A stretch of DNA of 64,000 nt from Phycisphaeraceae bacterium (GCA_020851465.1 JADZCR010000006.1:744001-808000), one strand, 5' to 3'; positions 1-9,442 are shown, counted from the stretch's first letter. The notes: a model not told the origin generated them from the letters alone. A program made the numbers and translations.

Positions 1-659
1 TGGAGCTATGGGGTACGAAAGAGCAGCCGCGTCCGGCGATCCTCTCGACATCGCCCGAATTATTTCTGGAACTTGATGTGCATGGCCGCATCGTTACCAG
101 ACCGATCAAAGGCACCCGCCCCGCAACGGCCTCGGTTGAAGAACTCCGCAACAGCGAAAAAGATACGGCTGAGCTGAACATGATCGTGGATTTGCTCCGC
201 AACGACCTGGGGCGCGTCTGTACCTACGGCTCAGTGCAGGTACCTCAGCAGCGCGTGATCGAAAGCCACCCGACCGTACATCATGGCGTCGCCACCGTGA
301 CCGGACAGCTTCATGCCGGCAAGGACATCGTGGACCTGCTCCGCGCGACGATCCCCGGCGGTTCCATCACCGGTGCGCCCAAGGTGCGAGCCATGCAGAT
401 CATCGACGAACTCGAACCCGTGCGGCGCGGCCCTTACTGCGGCGCGATCGGTCTCCTGTCGCGGGATGAGGCGTGCCTGAACATCGCCATCCGAACGATT
501 CTGGTCGAGCAGGACCTGACCGGCGCGGGCCGTCTGGATTTTTCTGTCGGCGGAGGTGTCGTCGCGGACAGCCAGCCTGCGCGGGAATACCAGGAGACAC
601 TCGATAAGGCAGCGGCGATCCTGTCGGCTCTGGGCTTGACGCAGAACCAGCCGCACTGA
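1..659 (+). CDS. pabB: Aminodeoxychorismate synthase component I, 3' part (PabB)
   Basis: The reading frame is open from the left edge of the window, so the 5' part of the gene lies outside it. The GTG at 78 is internal: the frame upstream already encodes family sequence (TSPELFLELD, then RPIKGTRP). Chorismate-binding enzyme signatures are present: ELNMIVDLLRNDLGRVC, GGSITGAPKVRAMQIIDELE and RGPYCGAIG. PabB converts chorismate and glutamine-derived ammonia to 4-amino-4-deoxychorismate for folate synthesis. TrpE and other chorismate-utilizing enzymes share the fold; the PIKGTRP and NDLGRVC wording favours PabB. The missing N-terminus limits certainty. clpS follows 55 bp downstream on the same strand. 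Confidence 0.85.
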   Translation, partial: ELWGTKEQPRPAILSTSPELFLELDVHGRIVTRPIKGTRPATASVEELRNSEKDTAELNMIVDLLRNDLGRVCTYGSVQVPQQRVIESHPTVHHGVATVTGQLHAGKDIVDLLRATIPGGSITGAPKVRAMQIIDELEPVRRGPYCGAIGLLSRDEACLNIAIRTILVEQDLTGAGRLDFSVGGGVVADSQPAREYQETLDKAAAILSALGLTQNQPH

Positions 660-714
660 GTCAGCTTGCCCCGCTATTCCCGACGAAATAAACTATTTGG
701 AAAGGGAGAGAGCC

Positions 715-1080
715 ATGCCTGATAACGACAACAATCCGAACACCCCGGAAACCCCGGAAAAGTCGAGCGCCCCAGCCGAGCCGCGTGAGTCGCAGACGGG
801 GACTGCTGTGCAGACCAAGCCTGCGCCATCCAAGCCGAAACCAAAGCAACTACCGCCCTGGAAGGTCATCCTTCACAACGACGATGTCAACGACATTCTC
901 TACGTCATCGAGACGGTGCTGATGCTCACGACACTCGACAAGAAGAAAGCAACCCAGTGCGTAGCTGAAGCGCACAACTCCGGGCTTTCCCTTCTGCTGA
1001 CGACACACCAGGAACGGGCGGAGCTGTACCAGACACAATTTGCCAGCCGCAATCTGACGGTGACAATCGAGCCGGAATGA
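715..1080 (+). CDS. clpS: ATP-dependent Clp protease adaptor ClpS
   Basis: Encodes 121 residues if started at the ATG at 715, which sits just behind a purine-rich AAAGGGAGAG ribosome site; an in-frame TTG at 697 is less likely. The first 45 residues are low-complexity (Pro, Glu, Lys). The ClpS core follows: PPWKVILHNDDVND, YVIETVL, then a late LTVTIEPE strand. ClpS binds the N-domain of ClpA/ClpC-type unfoldases and delivers N-degron substrates bearing bulky hydrophobic first residues. The unfoldase is not in the window. The start choice affects only the disordered leader. Confidence 0.93.
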   Translation: MPDNDNNPNTPETPEKSSAPAEPRESQTGTAVQTKPAPSKPKPKQLPPWKVILHNDDVNDILYVIETVLMLTTLDKKKATQCVAEAHNSGLSLLLTTHQERAELYQTQFASRNLTVTIEPE

Positions 1081-1113
1081 ACCGGCTGCGCGGTGCGCTC
1101 AGGCGCAAGCCTC

Positions 1114-1404
1114 TCACCGCGTGGTGAAATCGACGTCCGCCACGCTGCTGCAAATCTCATCCACGTATTGAATCACCGGCACGTGTCGGGGGTGAGTCAT
1201 GTACGCCTCGAAACCGGCGACATCATCAAAGCGGGCGATGTAGAGCAGGTCGTGAGATTTCCGCCCCTTTCGCTCATTGGGAATCACCTTCAATTCGCGG
1301 ATCGTCGGCACGTCATCCTTGAGCTGCTTGAGTCGGGCGATGAAAGGTTGAAGCTCAGAGGCTTTGTGTTCCTTGAGCTTGAACATGACGTAATGTTCAA
1401 ACAT
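1114..1404 (-). CDS. Dabb (stress-responsive alpha/beta barrel) domain protein
   Basis: A 96-residue single-domain protein with the Dabb pattern: an N-terminal strand EHYVMFKLKE, a helix of the form PFIARLKQLKDDVP, and a C-terminal HPRHVPVIQYVDEI segment. Dabb proteins are small dimeric ferredoxin-like barrels; some act as polyketide or olivetolic acid cyclases, but most bacterial members have no assigned substrate. It lies just upstream of the convergent clpS end, and follows the aldo/keto reductase gene on the same strand with a 42-bp gap, so the two are probably co-transcribed. A catabolic or detoxifying role is inference only. Confidence 0.85.
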   Translation of the reverse strand: MFEHYVMFKLKEHKASELQPFIARLKQLKDDVPTIRELKVIPNERKGRKSHDLLYIARFDDVAGFEAYMTHPRHVPVIQYVDEICSSVADVDFTTR

Positions 1405-1446
1405 GGGACAGCTCCCGTTGATTTGGTTTTCGCAGCTCGTGTCGGA

Positions 1447-2451
1447 TCAATACTTCCCGCGGATCGTCTGGGCGATCTCACGCTTGTAGAGGTCGCGCAG
1501 CGACTGATGCGTTGCGGCACCCAGCGGAGCCAGGTCGGAGGCAGCGGCGTTCGATTCGGCCTGTGACAGCTTCGTCGCTCCGGGAATCACCGTGGAAATC
1601 GCGTCGTGGTCAAGTACCCAGCGGAGAGCTTTCTGCGCCATCGAGGAGGAAGCGTCGGGTTTGAGGATTTCCTCCATTTTTCGTGCGAAAGCGACGCCCT
1701 GTTCAAAGGGCACTCCGGCGAAAGTTTCGCCGACGTTGAATTTCTGGCCGTCCGCGTTGAAGTGGCGGTGGTCCTTGTCGTTGAAGCGGTGGCCGGACTT
1801 GAACTTACCCGAAAGCAGTCCGCTGGCCAGCGGCACGCGCGCGAGGATGCCGACGTTGGCTGCCTTCGCCCGCGGCAGAAGCTCATCCACCAGCTTTTGA
1901 CGGAAAAGATTGAAGATCACTTGAAGCGTCGCGCAGCCGGGATTATTCATGCAGATCATCGCTTCCTCGACCGACTCGATGCTGCAACCCCAGTTCTGGA
2001 TCAGACCTTCCTTTTTGAGTTGCTCAAGCGCAGCGAAGGCTTCACCGCTTTTGAGCATCTCGGTCGGGATGCAATGCCATTGCTGGAGGAAGATGGTTTC
2101 GACGCCGAGCTTTTTCAGTGAGTCCTGCGTGTAGCGGCGCGCCAGATCGACGGAGAAGGATTTAGGCCATCCGCTTTCGACCCAGATTCTGCGGCCGAGC
2201 TTGGTGGCGACGTGAACCTTGCCTTTGGTTTCCTTGAGGAATCGGCCGATGGTCTGTTCGCTCTTGCCGTCGCCGTAAACATCAGCGGTGTCGAAGAAGT
2301 TGATCCCCAGATCGACGGAGCGGCGCAGGATCGCCAGAGCCTCATCTTCCGCGAAGGTGCCGTCTCCCCAACCACCGCCGCCAAGCTGCCAGGTACCCAG
2401 CCCCACTTCCGAAACTTTCACGCCGGTCTTTCCGAGTGCGCGGTATTTCAT
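1447..2451 (-). CDS. Aldo/keto reductase
   Basis: 334 residues, the usual length of an AKR TIM barrel. The catalytic tetrad can be placed: Asp54 (in NFFDTAD), Tyr59 (DVYG), Lys84 (VATKLGRR) and His126 (QQWHCIP). The N-terminal MKYRALGKTGVKVSEVGLGTW is typical of the AKR11/12-like group that reduces sugar or small aldehyde substrates with NADPH. The gene is between a GH51 glycosidase (upstream, 75 bp) and a Dabb protein (downstream), all on the minus strand, which suggests a role in handling sugar-derived carbonyls. The exact substrate cannot be read from sequence. Confidence 0.9.
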   Translation of the reverse strand: MKYRALGKTGVKVSEVGLGTWQLGGGGWGDGTFAEDEALAILRRSVDLGINFFDTADVYGDGKSEQTIGRFLKETKGKVHVATKLGRRIWVESGWPKSFSVDLARRYTQDSLKKLGVETIFLQQWHCIPTEMLKSGEAFAALEQLKKEGLIQNWGCSIESVEEAMICMNNPGCATLQVIFNLFRQKLVDELLPRAKAANVGILARVPLASGLLSGKFKSGHRFNDKDHRHFNADGQKFNVGETFAGVPFEQGVAFARKMEEILKPDASSSMAQKALRWVLDHDAISTVIPGATKLSQAESNAAASDLAPLGAATHQSLRDLYKREIAQTIRGKY

Positions 2452-2526
2452 CTCTGCACCTTTCAGGGTTGCGTGGCGATGTCACTGGCCGAATGCCCCG
2501 CTCAGAGGTCGGCGAGGCGCAAAATC

Positions 2527-4053
2527 TCAGATCTCAAACTCCAGCAGCGTCAGACTGGCCGGGGGAAACGTGAAGGTATCACCCACGTTCTGCTCCTGCA
2601 TCTCCAGACCGACCTCGTTGGGATGTTCCGCGGTGTTGCTGGCATTGAGCGACTTGCCGGTCAGACGGTGGACCTTCACGCGGTTGCTTCGCGGCTTGAC
2701 CTTGCCGTGGAAATCAAGTTTCACGTTCAGCGGTCGATCCTCCAACTTCTGCACCACCGACACGCACATCCGATGATGCGGCTCGTCGATGGTGACCAGC
2801 GCATCAATCGCGGGCACATCCTTGAACTTCAGCAGCGTGGGCAGGTTTTCATCCTTGGCCTTTTCCACGTCCACGATTCCGCAGAAGTATCGCTCGTGCT
2901 TGGCGTCGAATGTCGGGCCATCGAAAACCGACTCGACCGCCCGGCCCGTGAACTTGTCCCGGAAAAGTTTGTGCGGGTAGTAGATCGTCTGCTTGATGAG
3001 CTGATCGTTGCGGGTAAACAGCACCCCCATCGTATTAACGAGCATCGAAATGTTGGACATCTTCACGGTGCGCGTGTTTCGCAGCACGGCATGGAAGAGC
3101 GTGGCGACGGTCAGCGCATCGGCGTAATCGAAAATCTCCTCGACATCCGCCTCGCGGAGATGCTGCGAGCGATACCAGACGTTCCATTCATCGCAGCAGA
3201 GGCCGGGGCGATCCTTGCGGGTCAGCAGTGTGTCGAGTGCTTCGTCGATCGCGAGGTTGGCCCAGCGGATCATTTCCTCAAAGATCAGGCCGGCCGTCAT
3301 GCAGTCCTTGAAATTAGGCCGTCCGAAATAGTTGTGGACGCTGATGTAGTCGATGCGGTCGATCAGGCCCTTGAGAACCTTTCGGTCCCAGTCCGGCCCC
3401 GGCCTGCCCAGGCCGACACAGATGATTTTGATCGTCGGATCAACCCGCTTCATCTGGTTGATCGCTTCCTTACACCAGGCGACATATTCCTCAGCGGTTT
3501 TCGCGCCGGGCTGCCAGTCGCCGTAAATCTCATTCCCCAGTCCGAAAAGTTTGATGCCGAAAGGCTCCTCACGACCGTGACTGCGGCGCAGGTCCGCCCA
3601 CTTGGTCGGCTCGGATGAGTTGAGGTATTCGACAAGATTGGCGGCGTCTTCGGGCGTCTGCGTGTGGGCGTTGATGGTCAGATAAAGCTCCGAGTCCATC
3701 TGGCGCACGTACTCGTAGGCTTCGGGGATGCCAAAGGCGGACGACTGCGGAACACCGGGCACACGGAAGAACTTGGCGCGCGGTCTCTTTTCACGCGGGC
3801 CGACCAGTTCCTGCCAGTCCCAGTAAGCGGCAGCGCAACCGCCGGGATAGCGGATGTAGCTGGGTCGCAGGTCGCGGATGATCTCGAAAACATCCCCGCG
3901 TGTGCCGTCGGGACGTGCGGTGGAGCTTTTAGGATCATGGATACCGCCGTTGACGCATCGGCCGGCCAGTTCCATGAACTGTCCCCAGATTGCGCCGTCG
4001 AGAGTACCCAGTGTCTTGTTGGTGAAAACAACCAGTTCAGCGTCGTGTGGCAT
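2527..4053 (-). CDS. Alpha-L-arabinofuranosidase, GH51 family
   Basis: 508 residues, standard for GH51. The acid/base Glu175 is in GLGNEIYGDW and the nucleophile Glu289 in CCDEWNVWY, on a TIM barrel (YIRYPGGCAAAYWDW near residue 70), followed by a C-terminal beta-sandwich. GH51 enzymes release terminal arabinofuranosyl units from arabinan or arabinoxylan oligosaccharides by a retaining mechanism. No signal peptide is visible, so it likely acts in the cytoplasm on imported oligosaccharides. It is followed on the same strand by the aldo/keto reductase; the next gene upstream is an ABC permease of a different substrate class. Confidence 0.92.
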   Translation of the reverse strand: MPHDAELVVFTNKTLGTLDGAIWGQFMELAGRCVNGGIHDPKSSTARPDGTRGDVFEIIRDLRPSYIRYPGGCAAAYWDWQELVGPREKRPRAKFFRVPGVPQSSAFGIPEAYEYVRQMDSELYLTINAHTQTPEDAANLVEYLNSSEPTKWADLRRSHGREEPFGIKLFGLGNEIYGDWQPGAKTAEEYVAWCKEAINQMKRVDPTIKIICVGLGRPGPDWDRKVLKGLIDRIDYISVHNYFGRPNFKDCMTAGLIFEEMIRWANLAIDEALDTLLTRKDRPGLCCDEWNVWYRSQHLREADVEEIFDYADALTVATLFHAVLRNTRTVKMSNISMLVNTMGVLFTRNDQLIKQTIYYPHKLFRDKFTGRAVESVFDGPTFDAKHERYFCGIVDVEKAKDENLPTLLKFKDVPAIDALVTIDEPHHRMCVSVVQKLEDRPLNVKLDFHGKVKPRSNRVKVHRLTGKSLNASNTAEHPNEVGLEMQEQNVGDTFTFPPASLTLLEFEI

Positions 4054-4092
4054 GGGGCGACAGTATATCGTCTCGCCGTGCCGTCACATCTG

Positions 4093-5946
4093 TCACACTC
4101 GAAAGATCGCGCCCAGTTTTTTACCCATCATGATCCCAGCACCCACCAGCGTCACCGTCAAGAGCACCATCGCCCAGACACCCATCGCGCTGGCGATGTA
4201 CGGGCCGTCACCCAGCCGCCCGAAGAAATCAAAGATCGCCTTGGTGATCGGGTAGTGTTCTTCCCGCTGCGCGAGAATGAGCGAGTCGCTCACTTCCAGC
4301 ATCGAAAAGCTGAACGCGAGAATGGCCCCGGCGATAAGGTTGGCGGCAATCAACGGCAGCACCACGCGGCGGATCGCATAGGTGGTTGAAGCTCCGAGAT
4401 TCAGCGCAGCTTCTTCCAGTTGCCCCGAAGTCTGTTCCAGTCCCGCCGACGCTGAACGCACCACATAGGGCAACCGTCGAATGGCGTAGGCGATGATGAG
4501 CAACGGGACCGGATTGGGCGACTGGCCGAGCACATCGAACCAGCCGCTCAACGGCGCGGTGTTGGACTCGGCGAGGGGCTGCACCCAGGCGTGAGGCATG
4601 ATCCAGTCGAGACTCCAGGCGATCCACGCCGGCATCCTGCCGTAGAACGGCCATGACAGCGACATCGCCACATAGCCAAAGGCCATCACCAGACCGGGCA
4701 CCGCCAGAGGCAGCATCGACAGGCTGTCGATGAGCCACCCCCCGCGGATTTTCACCCGTGCGACCAGATAGGAAATCGCTACACCCATTATCACGCAAAT
4801 GACCATCGCGCCCGATGCGTACCAGAGGCTGTTGCGGATCGAGTTCAGCGTCAGCGGATGCGAAAGTGCGTTGATGTAGTTCTGCGTCGTCCAGTGACTC
4901 GGCAGGATGGTGCGGTACCACGAGCCATCGGTGCTGAAGGACGAGAGCACCACCCCCAGGTGAGGCAGGATTGCGATGCCGATGAGCAGGGCAAACGGGG
5001 CCGCAGCCGCGATCCCCTTAAGCCCGCGCAGGCGCGTCGTTCCGCTGGCGATTGAGGCCTTAGCCTGCATTTCGTAAGCGCGTCCGCCGAAGACCACCTT
5101 GCCCAGCACGTAGAGGATCAAAGCCGTCGCGAGCATCACGACGACCAGCGCGTAAGGCCGGGGGTTACTCGCCACCTCCTGCACCCCCGCGTAAATTTGC
5201 ACGGGGGTGACCATGTTGAAATCAAACATCATGGGTGTGCCCAGCTCGGTGAACGACCAGATAAAGACGATCGTCCCGCCCGCGAAGATGCCCGGCGTGA
5301 TGAGCGGCAGCGTAATGCGCCAGAGCCGCCGCCAACGCCCGGCTCCCAAACCGTCGGCGGCCTCGTCCAGGGCTGGGTCCAAGTTCGCCAGAGCCGCGAC
5401 GAGATTGAGATAGAGGATCGGATAGAGATGCAGGGCTTCGGTGATGCACACACCCCAGAAGCGACCGCCAAGCCCTCCGCCGAGAAAATCGATACCCGGC
5501 TGATCGGCGGGCAGCAGCCCCAGATACATCATTGCGGCATTGATCGCACCCATACGGCCAAAGATCGCACGCATGCCGATCGCTCCAACGAACGGCGGAA
5601 GAATCAGCGGCACGAGAATCAGCCCGCTGAAAAGTCCCTTGGCGGGGAACTCATACTTCACCGAAATCAGAGCCAGCGGCAGCGTCATCGCAAGGCAGAC
5701 GAATGTCGTACAGGCTGCGATGAGCAGACTGTTTTTGAGTCCCTGGAGATAGGCGACATCACGCAGAACACCCAGATCGGGGCCAATGAAATAACGCAAT
5801 GATGAGGCGACGCGCTCGGAGAAAGTTCCCCCTTCCGCCGGCGCGAACGCACCGCTGACGGTCAGCAGGATCGGCCAGATCAGGAAAATGGACAGGACGG
5901 CCAGAATGAGGAGAAAGAGAAGCCGTCGCTGGAGCTTGAGGCCCAT
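4093..5946 (-). CDS. Fused two-domain ABC permease, Fe(III)/thiamine-type (FbpB/ThiP-like)
   Basis: About 617 residues when started at MGLKLQRRLLFLL (5946); the frame can extend to 6006 but the added residues are basic and not family-like. Two tandem binding-protein-dependent permease domains are visible, each with its EAA loop: EAADGLGAGRWRRLWRITLP near residue 215 and EEAALNLGASTTYAIRRVVLP near residue 535. About twelve hydrophobic helices are expected. This fused layout is typical of ferric iron (FbpB/SfuB), thiamine or 2-aminoethylphosphonate importers. No ATPase or binding protein of that type lies next to it, so the substrate is open. ispG lies directly upstream on the same strand. Confidence 0.87.
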   Translation of the reverse strand: MGLKLQRRLLFLLILAVLSIFLIWPILLTVSGAFAPAEGGTFSERVASSLRYFIGPDLGVLRDVAYLQGLKNSLLIAACTTFVCLAMTLPLALISVKYEFPAKGLFSGLILVPLILPPFVGAIGMRAIFGRMGAINAAMMYLGLLPADQPGIDFLGGGLGGRFWGVCITEALHLYPILYLNLVAALANLDPALDEAADGLGAGRWRRLWRITLPLITPGIFAGGTIVFIWSFTELGTPMMFDFNMVTPVQIYAGVQEVASNPRPYALVVVMLATALILYVLGKVVFGGRAYEMQAKASIASGTTRLRGLKGIAAAAPFALLIGIAILPHLGVVLSSFSTDGSWYRTILPSHWTTQNYINALSHPLTLNSIRNSLWYASGAMVICVIMGVAISYLVARVKIRGGWLIDSLSMLPLAVPGLVMAFGYVAMSLSWPFYGRMPAWIAWSLDWIMPHAWVQPLAESNTAPLSGWFDVLGQSPNPVPLLIIAYAIRRLPYVVRSASAGLEQTSGQLEEAALNLGASTTYAIRRVVLPLIAANLIAGAILAFSFSMLEVSDSLILAQREEHYPITKAIFDFFGRLGDGPYIASAMGVWAMVLLTVTLVGAGIMMGKKLGAIFRV

Positions 5947-6060
5947 GTCAGACGAAACTTTACCGTGAAGAATTCGCCGACGCCACGGGGATGACGTGAT
6001 CTGCACAAACCGTTGCTGGCTCAGATCGACTTACCGGGTCACGCGAAGGGGAATCGACCG

Positions 6061-7320
6061 CTATTTTGAGATCGTCAGAGGCGTCACCCGTTCCACATTT
6101 CCCGAAGCGATCTTGTCAAACCCGCTGCCCAGTTCGCCGATCGGATCGGGGGGCAGAATCTCTACTATTTTTTCGCCCAGTTTCGCTTCGCCGCGACGGA
6201 CTTTGTCCTGGAACTTACGGCACTCGTTAAGGAGGGTTTCGAGAATCTCACTTTCAGGCACGGTCTGCATCTTTTGACCCTGCACGTAGATGATGCCCTT
6301 GCGGTCGCCGGCAAAGATCGCCACGTCTGCACCTTCCGCTTCGCCCGGGCCGTTGACCACACAACCCATGACAGCGACCTTGATGGGAATTTCGATTTCT
6401 GCAGCCAGTTTTTTGCGCACGTCCTGCACGAGTTTGAACAGGTCCACCTGAATCCTGCCGCAACTGGGGCAGGCGATCAGTTCCGCGCCGACGCGCTGCC
6501 GCAGTCCGAGGATGTAGAGCAACTCCAACCCGTCCTCGACTTCGAATTTCGGATCGTTGGCGTAACTGATGCGGATGGTGTCGCCGATCCCCGACGCGAG
6601 CAGATGTCCCAGCGGCACCACGCTGCGGATCGTGCCCGTCTCTCTGGGGCCGGCATGCGTCACCCCCAGATGCAACGGATAGTCGAACCGCTTGCTGATT
6701 TCTGTGTAGGCGGAAATGACGATCTGCGGATCGATCGACTTGGCACTGATGACGATGTCGTGAAAATCGCGCTCGTGGAAGATGTCGAGGTATTCCTCAA
6801 GCTTGGTAATCATGATCGCCAGCAAGTGGCCGTGAGGATTATTCGAGAAGACTCCGCCCAGCTCCTTCATCCGCTTCTGCTTGTCTTTCCGCTCGACGAT
6901 TGACCCTTCATTGACGCCGATACGAATGGGCAGCTTTCGCTCCTTGCAGGCGTCGATGACGGTGAGCACCTGTTCGCGGTCCTGAATGTTTCCGGGGTTG
7001 AGCCGAATCTTGTGGACGCCCGCTTCGATCGCTTCCAAGGCCCGCTGGAAGTGGAAATGCACGTCGGCGACGATCGGCACATTCACCTGCGGAAGGATGG
7101 ACTTGAGCGCTTCGGTGTCTTTTCGCTCAGGCACCGCGACACGGACGATATCCGCGCCTGCAGCTGCGAGCTTGTGAATCTCCGCCACACAGCGGTCGAT
7201 CTCGTGCGTGTAGCCGGCAGTCATGGACTGCACCGCCACCGGCGCATCGCCGCCGATTTTTACAAAGCCGTGTTGTTTATCGCCGAGAGTGACCTGCCGG
7301 GTTTTACGTCGCTGGATCAT
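6061..7320 (-). CDS. ispG: 4-hydroxy-3-methylbut-2-enyl diphosphate synthase (IspG/GcpE)
   Basis: 419 residues. IspG is the penultimate enzyme of the MEP isoprenoid pathway, converting MEcPP to HMBPP with a [4Fe-4S] cluster. The TIM-barrel part begins VAVQSMTAGYTHEID and contains KIRLNPGNI; the cluster cysteines are Cys284 and Cys287 (CPSCGR) and Cys320 (GCVVNGPGEA). This is the compact bacterial form without the large plant/Chlamydia-type insertion. The gene is divergent from the dioxygenase gene at 7539, with 218 bp between the starts. Confidence 0.97.
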   Translation of the reverse strand: MIQRRKTRQVTLGDKQHGFVKIGGDAPVAVQSMTAGYTHEIDRCVAEIHKLAAAGADIVRVAVPERKDTEALKSILPQVNVPIVADVHFHFQRALEAIEAGVHKIRLNPGNIQDREQVLTVIDACKERKLPIRIGVNEGSIVERKDKQKRMKELGGVFSNNPHGHLLAIMITKLEEYLDIFHERDFHDIVISAKSIDPQIVISAYTEISKRFDYPLHLGVTHAGPRETGTIRSVVPLGHLLASGIGDTIRISYANDPKFEVEDGLELLYILGLRQRVGAELIACPSCGRIQVDLFKLVQDVRKKLAAEIEIPIKVAVMGCVVNGPGEAEGADVAIFAGDRKGIIYVQGQKMQTVPESEILETLLNECRKFQDKVRRGEAKLGEKIVEILPPDPIGELGSGFDKIASGNVERVTPLTISK

Positions 7321-7538
7321 GATTCTGTTTCAAAAGAGGAGGCGATTTGGTTTTCGCCAAACACTTAAGTATAACCGGGTTCGGCGAAAAACCTGCTTTG
7401 CGGACACTAAAATCCTGCCCGTCGTCGAACTGCACACGACACCACGACGATATATTTTTGTATCGTTGGTATAATTGCCCGTTACGCGGATGTTTTATAC
7501 TGATCCGTGCCGACTTCCGTTATTTCAGAAAGTGAAAC

Positions 7539-8507
7539 ATGACCACCGCGACCACCTCACCAGAAGTGACCACTGCGAAGCGTATCGACGTGCCGAAGAC
7601 CGCTACGGACCAGCAGGTTCGATTTTTCGTTGACAACGGCTACCTCGTCGTCCCGAATCTCGTCGCAGCCGATGAGATCGAGGAACTCAAGGCTGACACC
7701 ATTAAGATCGCCCGTGGCGGGTACCCCTGCGAAAATCTCAAGCCCCTGCCTGCCAATCTCACCGACGCGGAGGTGCTACAGAGCATCCTCTGTATCCACC
7801 AGCCGCATTACATCAGCGAGGTGATGCTCAAGTATGTCAAACACGCGCGGATTTGCGGTGTGCTCAGCCAGATCACCGCAGCCCACCTGCCCTACTGGGA
7901 CGGCAGCGTCAAGTGCATGCAGTCCATGCTCTTTGTCAAGCCGCCAAATTTTCAAGGACAGGCATGGCATCAGGATGAGATTTACATCCCGACGCGCGAC
8001 CGCTCATTGATCGGCGCGTGGATCGCCATTGACGATGCGACGATTCAGAACGGCTGCCTCTATGTCGTCCCCGGCTCACATCGCAGCGGACTCCTGTACG
8101 ACCAGCGACCGCACAACAATCCCGATGAGTTCGACTTCGCCGGCGAAAGCTATGGTTTTGATGAAAAGCAGCAGGTTCCCGTCGAGGTCAAGGCTGGGAC
8201 CGTCGTCTTCTTCAACGGCTATTTACTGCACCGCTCATTCAAGAACCGCAGCAACATCTACCGCCGTGTGCTGGTGAGCCATTACATGAACGCCTACTCA
8301 CGTCTGCCGTGGCAGGTGAGGGAAGGCGAGACCCCCGCAGCGGCGGATCGACGAAACGTGGTCCCCGTTGCCGGCATCGACCCCTATGCCTGGAAGGGCT
8401 ACGAGGCCACGCCTAACAGCGTCGGCCTGCGCACCTGCAAAGCGAACAAGGACATGACCGACCCTGCGTCGGATCATCGGTTCAAATCCATGACCAAAAA
8501 GTCATGA
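7539..8507 (+). CDS. Phytanoyl-CoA dioxygenase (PhyH) family protein
   Basis: 322 residues with the double-stranded beta-helix of Fe(II)/2-oxoglutarate oxygenases. The iron triad can be placed: His144 and Asp146 in AWHQDE, and distal His231 in LLHRSFKNRS. The region NGCLYVVPGSHRSG is characteristic of PhyH. Members hydroxylate fatty acyl-CoA, ectoine precursors, sugars or secondary metabolites, and planctomycetes carry many of unknown substrate. It stands alone, flanked by divergent ispG and a convergent minus-strand gene. The ATG is preceded by AGAAAGTGAAAC, a usable ribosome site, and by an AT-rich stretch with TATAAT at 7470. Confidence 0.88.
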   Translation: MTTATTSPEVTTAKRIDVPKTATDQQVRFFVDNGYLVVPNLVAADEIEELKADTIKIARGGYPCENLKPLPANLTDAEVLQSILCIHQPHYISEVMLKYVKHARICGVLSQITAAHLPYWDGSVKCMQSMLFVKPPNFQGQAWHQDEIYIPTRDRSLIGAWIAIDDATIQNGCLYVVPGSHRSGLLYDQRPHNNPDEFDFAGESYGFDEKQQVPVEVKAGTVVFFNGYLLHRSFKNRSNIYRRVLVSHYMNAYSRLPWQVREGETPAAADRRNVVPVAGIDPYAWKGYEATPNSVGLRTCKANKDMTDPASDHRFKSMTKKS

Positions 8508-8573
8508 GCGGTCGGCCGCGTAATTGACCCGGTTACTCGCCAGCGACTCCATCTGTACCGAATGGAACGCACA

Positions 8574-9326
8574 TCACCATTCGTCCGGCTGTCGCATGCC
8601 GACCGGTGGGTCGATGATTTCCCGCAGGATGAAAATGTCACGAAGGTTGCGGCCTTTGATCGCCGGGAGTCGCGCCGCGGCGGCGGCAGTCGGAGAAGGT
8701 GTAGCTCGCTGCGATGGCGCCGTACGCGGCCGGGGTGCCGGCGCGAGCTTTGCCATCGGTGCGGTGGGGATTTCTTCGAGCGGGGTAAGCGAAGTCGGCT
8801 CATGACGCGGTGCGGGCCTCGCGGCGGCGGCCTTGGCGCGGCGGGCGGCTTCGTTGGCTTTCTGCTGACGTAGTGCAGCCTCACGAGCGCGACGGCGGGC
8901 GGCTTCTAATCGCGCACGCTCCTGCATGTCGATCTGAGCCTGCTGCGGCACCTGTTGAGGGGCTTGCGCCATCGCTCGCTGCCGTCTGAGTTCCGCGGCT
9001 CGCTGCTCGTAAATCGCGCGTGCGCGATCGCGTGCTCCTCGCTCCGCGATGGATAAATTCGTCGGCTGCTCCGAGACCGGCTGCTGCGGAGGCGGCGCAG
9101 ACGGCCGCGAGCCTATCAATGCCAACAACTCCTCCATCCGACGCTTGGCCATTTCTTCCTTGGATGTCTGAACGCTCGTCTCATCGGCCGCATCACCGCC
9201 CATGCGTTCCATCCGCTCACGACGACGCTTCTCCGCCTCAATCTGCTCACGAATCCATTTCAACAACGGCGCGCCGATGAAGAAAAAGATGATGAATAAC
9301 GAGAAGATGATTTGAAATGGTTTCAC
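8574..9326 (-). CDS. Membrane-anchored Ala/Arg-rich coiled-coil protein, unknown function
   Basis: 250 residues. An N-terminal membrane helix (IIFSLFIIFFFIGAPLL, residues 6-22) is followed by a charged, Arg/Ala/Glu/Gln-rich region predicted as helical or coiled coil (about 25-170), a Pro-rich linker and a conserved-looking C-terminal patch LRDIFILREIIDPPVGMR. The layout, a single anchor plus disordered linker plus short terminal motif, recalls planctomycete proteins of unknown function. No catalytic motif is seen. A run of nine C residues lies 52-60 bp upstream of the start codon. Confidence 0.7.
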   Translation of the reverse strand: MKPFQIIFSLFIIFFFIGAPLLKWIREQIEAEKRRRERMERMGGDAADETSVQTSKEEMAKRRMEELLALIGSRPSAPPPQQPVSEQPTNLSIAERGARDRARAIYEQRAAELRRQRAMAQAPQQVPQQAQIDMQERARLEAARRRAREAALRQQKANEAARRAKAAAARPAPRHEPTSLTPLEEIPTAPMAKLAPAPRPRTAPSQRATPSPTAAAAARLPAIKGRNLRDIFILREIIDPPVGMRQPDEW

Positions 9327-9377
9327 TCAAGTCTCCTCAGCACGACCTGCCGGCTCACATCAAAGTCTTCCGCGTTG

Positions 9378-9386
9378 CCCCCCCCC
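9378..9386. repeat. Homopolymeric C9 tract in an intergenic region
   Basis: Nine consecutive C residues on the plus strand (G9 on the minus strand) lie 52 bp upstream of the minus-strand start at 9326. The position is compatible with a promoter spacer. Such tracts can slip during replication, but a single sequence cannot show variation. Confidence 0.9.
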
Positions 9387-9442
9387 GCATCTGTCCGCAT
9401 GAAGAATATCAGCCAGCGACTACATCAGTGTATCGTGCCGAC

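Noticed and set aside
1089-1121. CGCGGTG/CACCGCG inverted repeat between clpS and the Dabb gene
   Set aside because: No T tract on either strand and it overlaps the Dabb stop region, so a terminator call is not justified.
2212-3618. 468-codon open frame on the plus strand over the arabinofuranosidase gene
   Set aside because: It is antisense to the aldo/keto reductase and GH51 genes, whose catalytic motifs are clear, and has no family resemblance.
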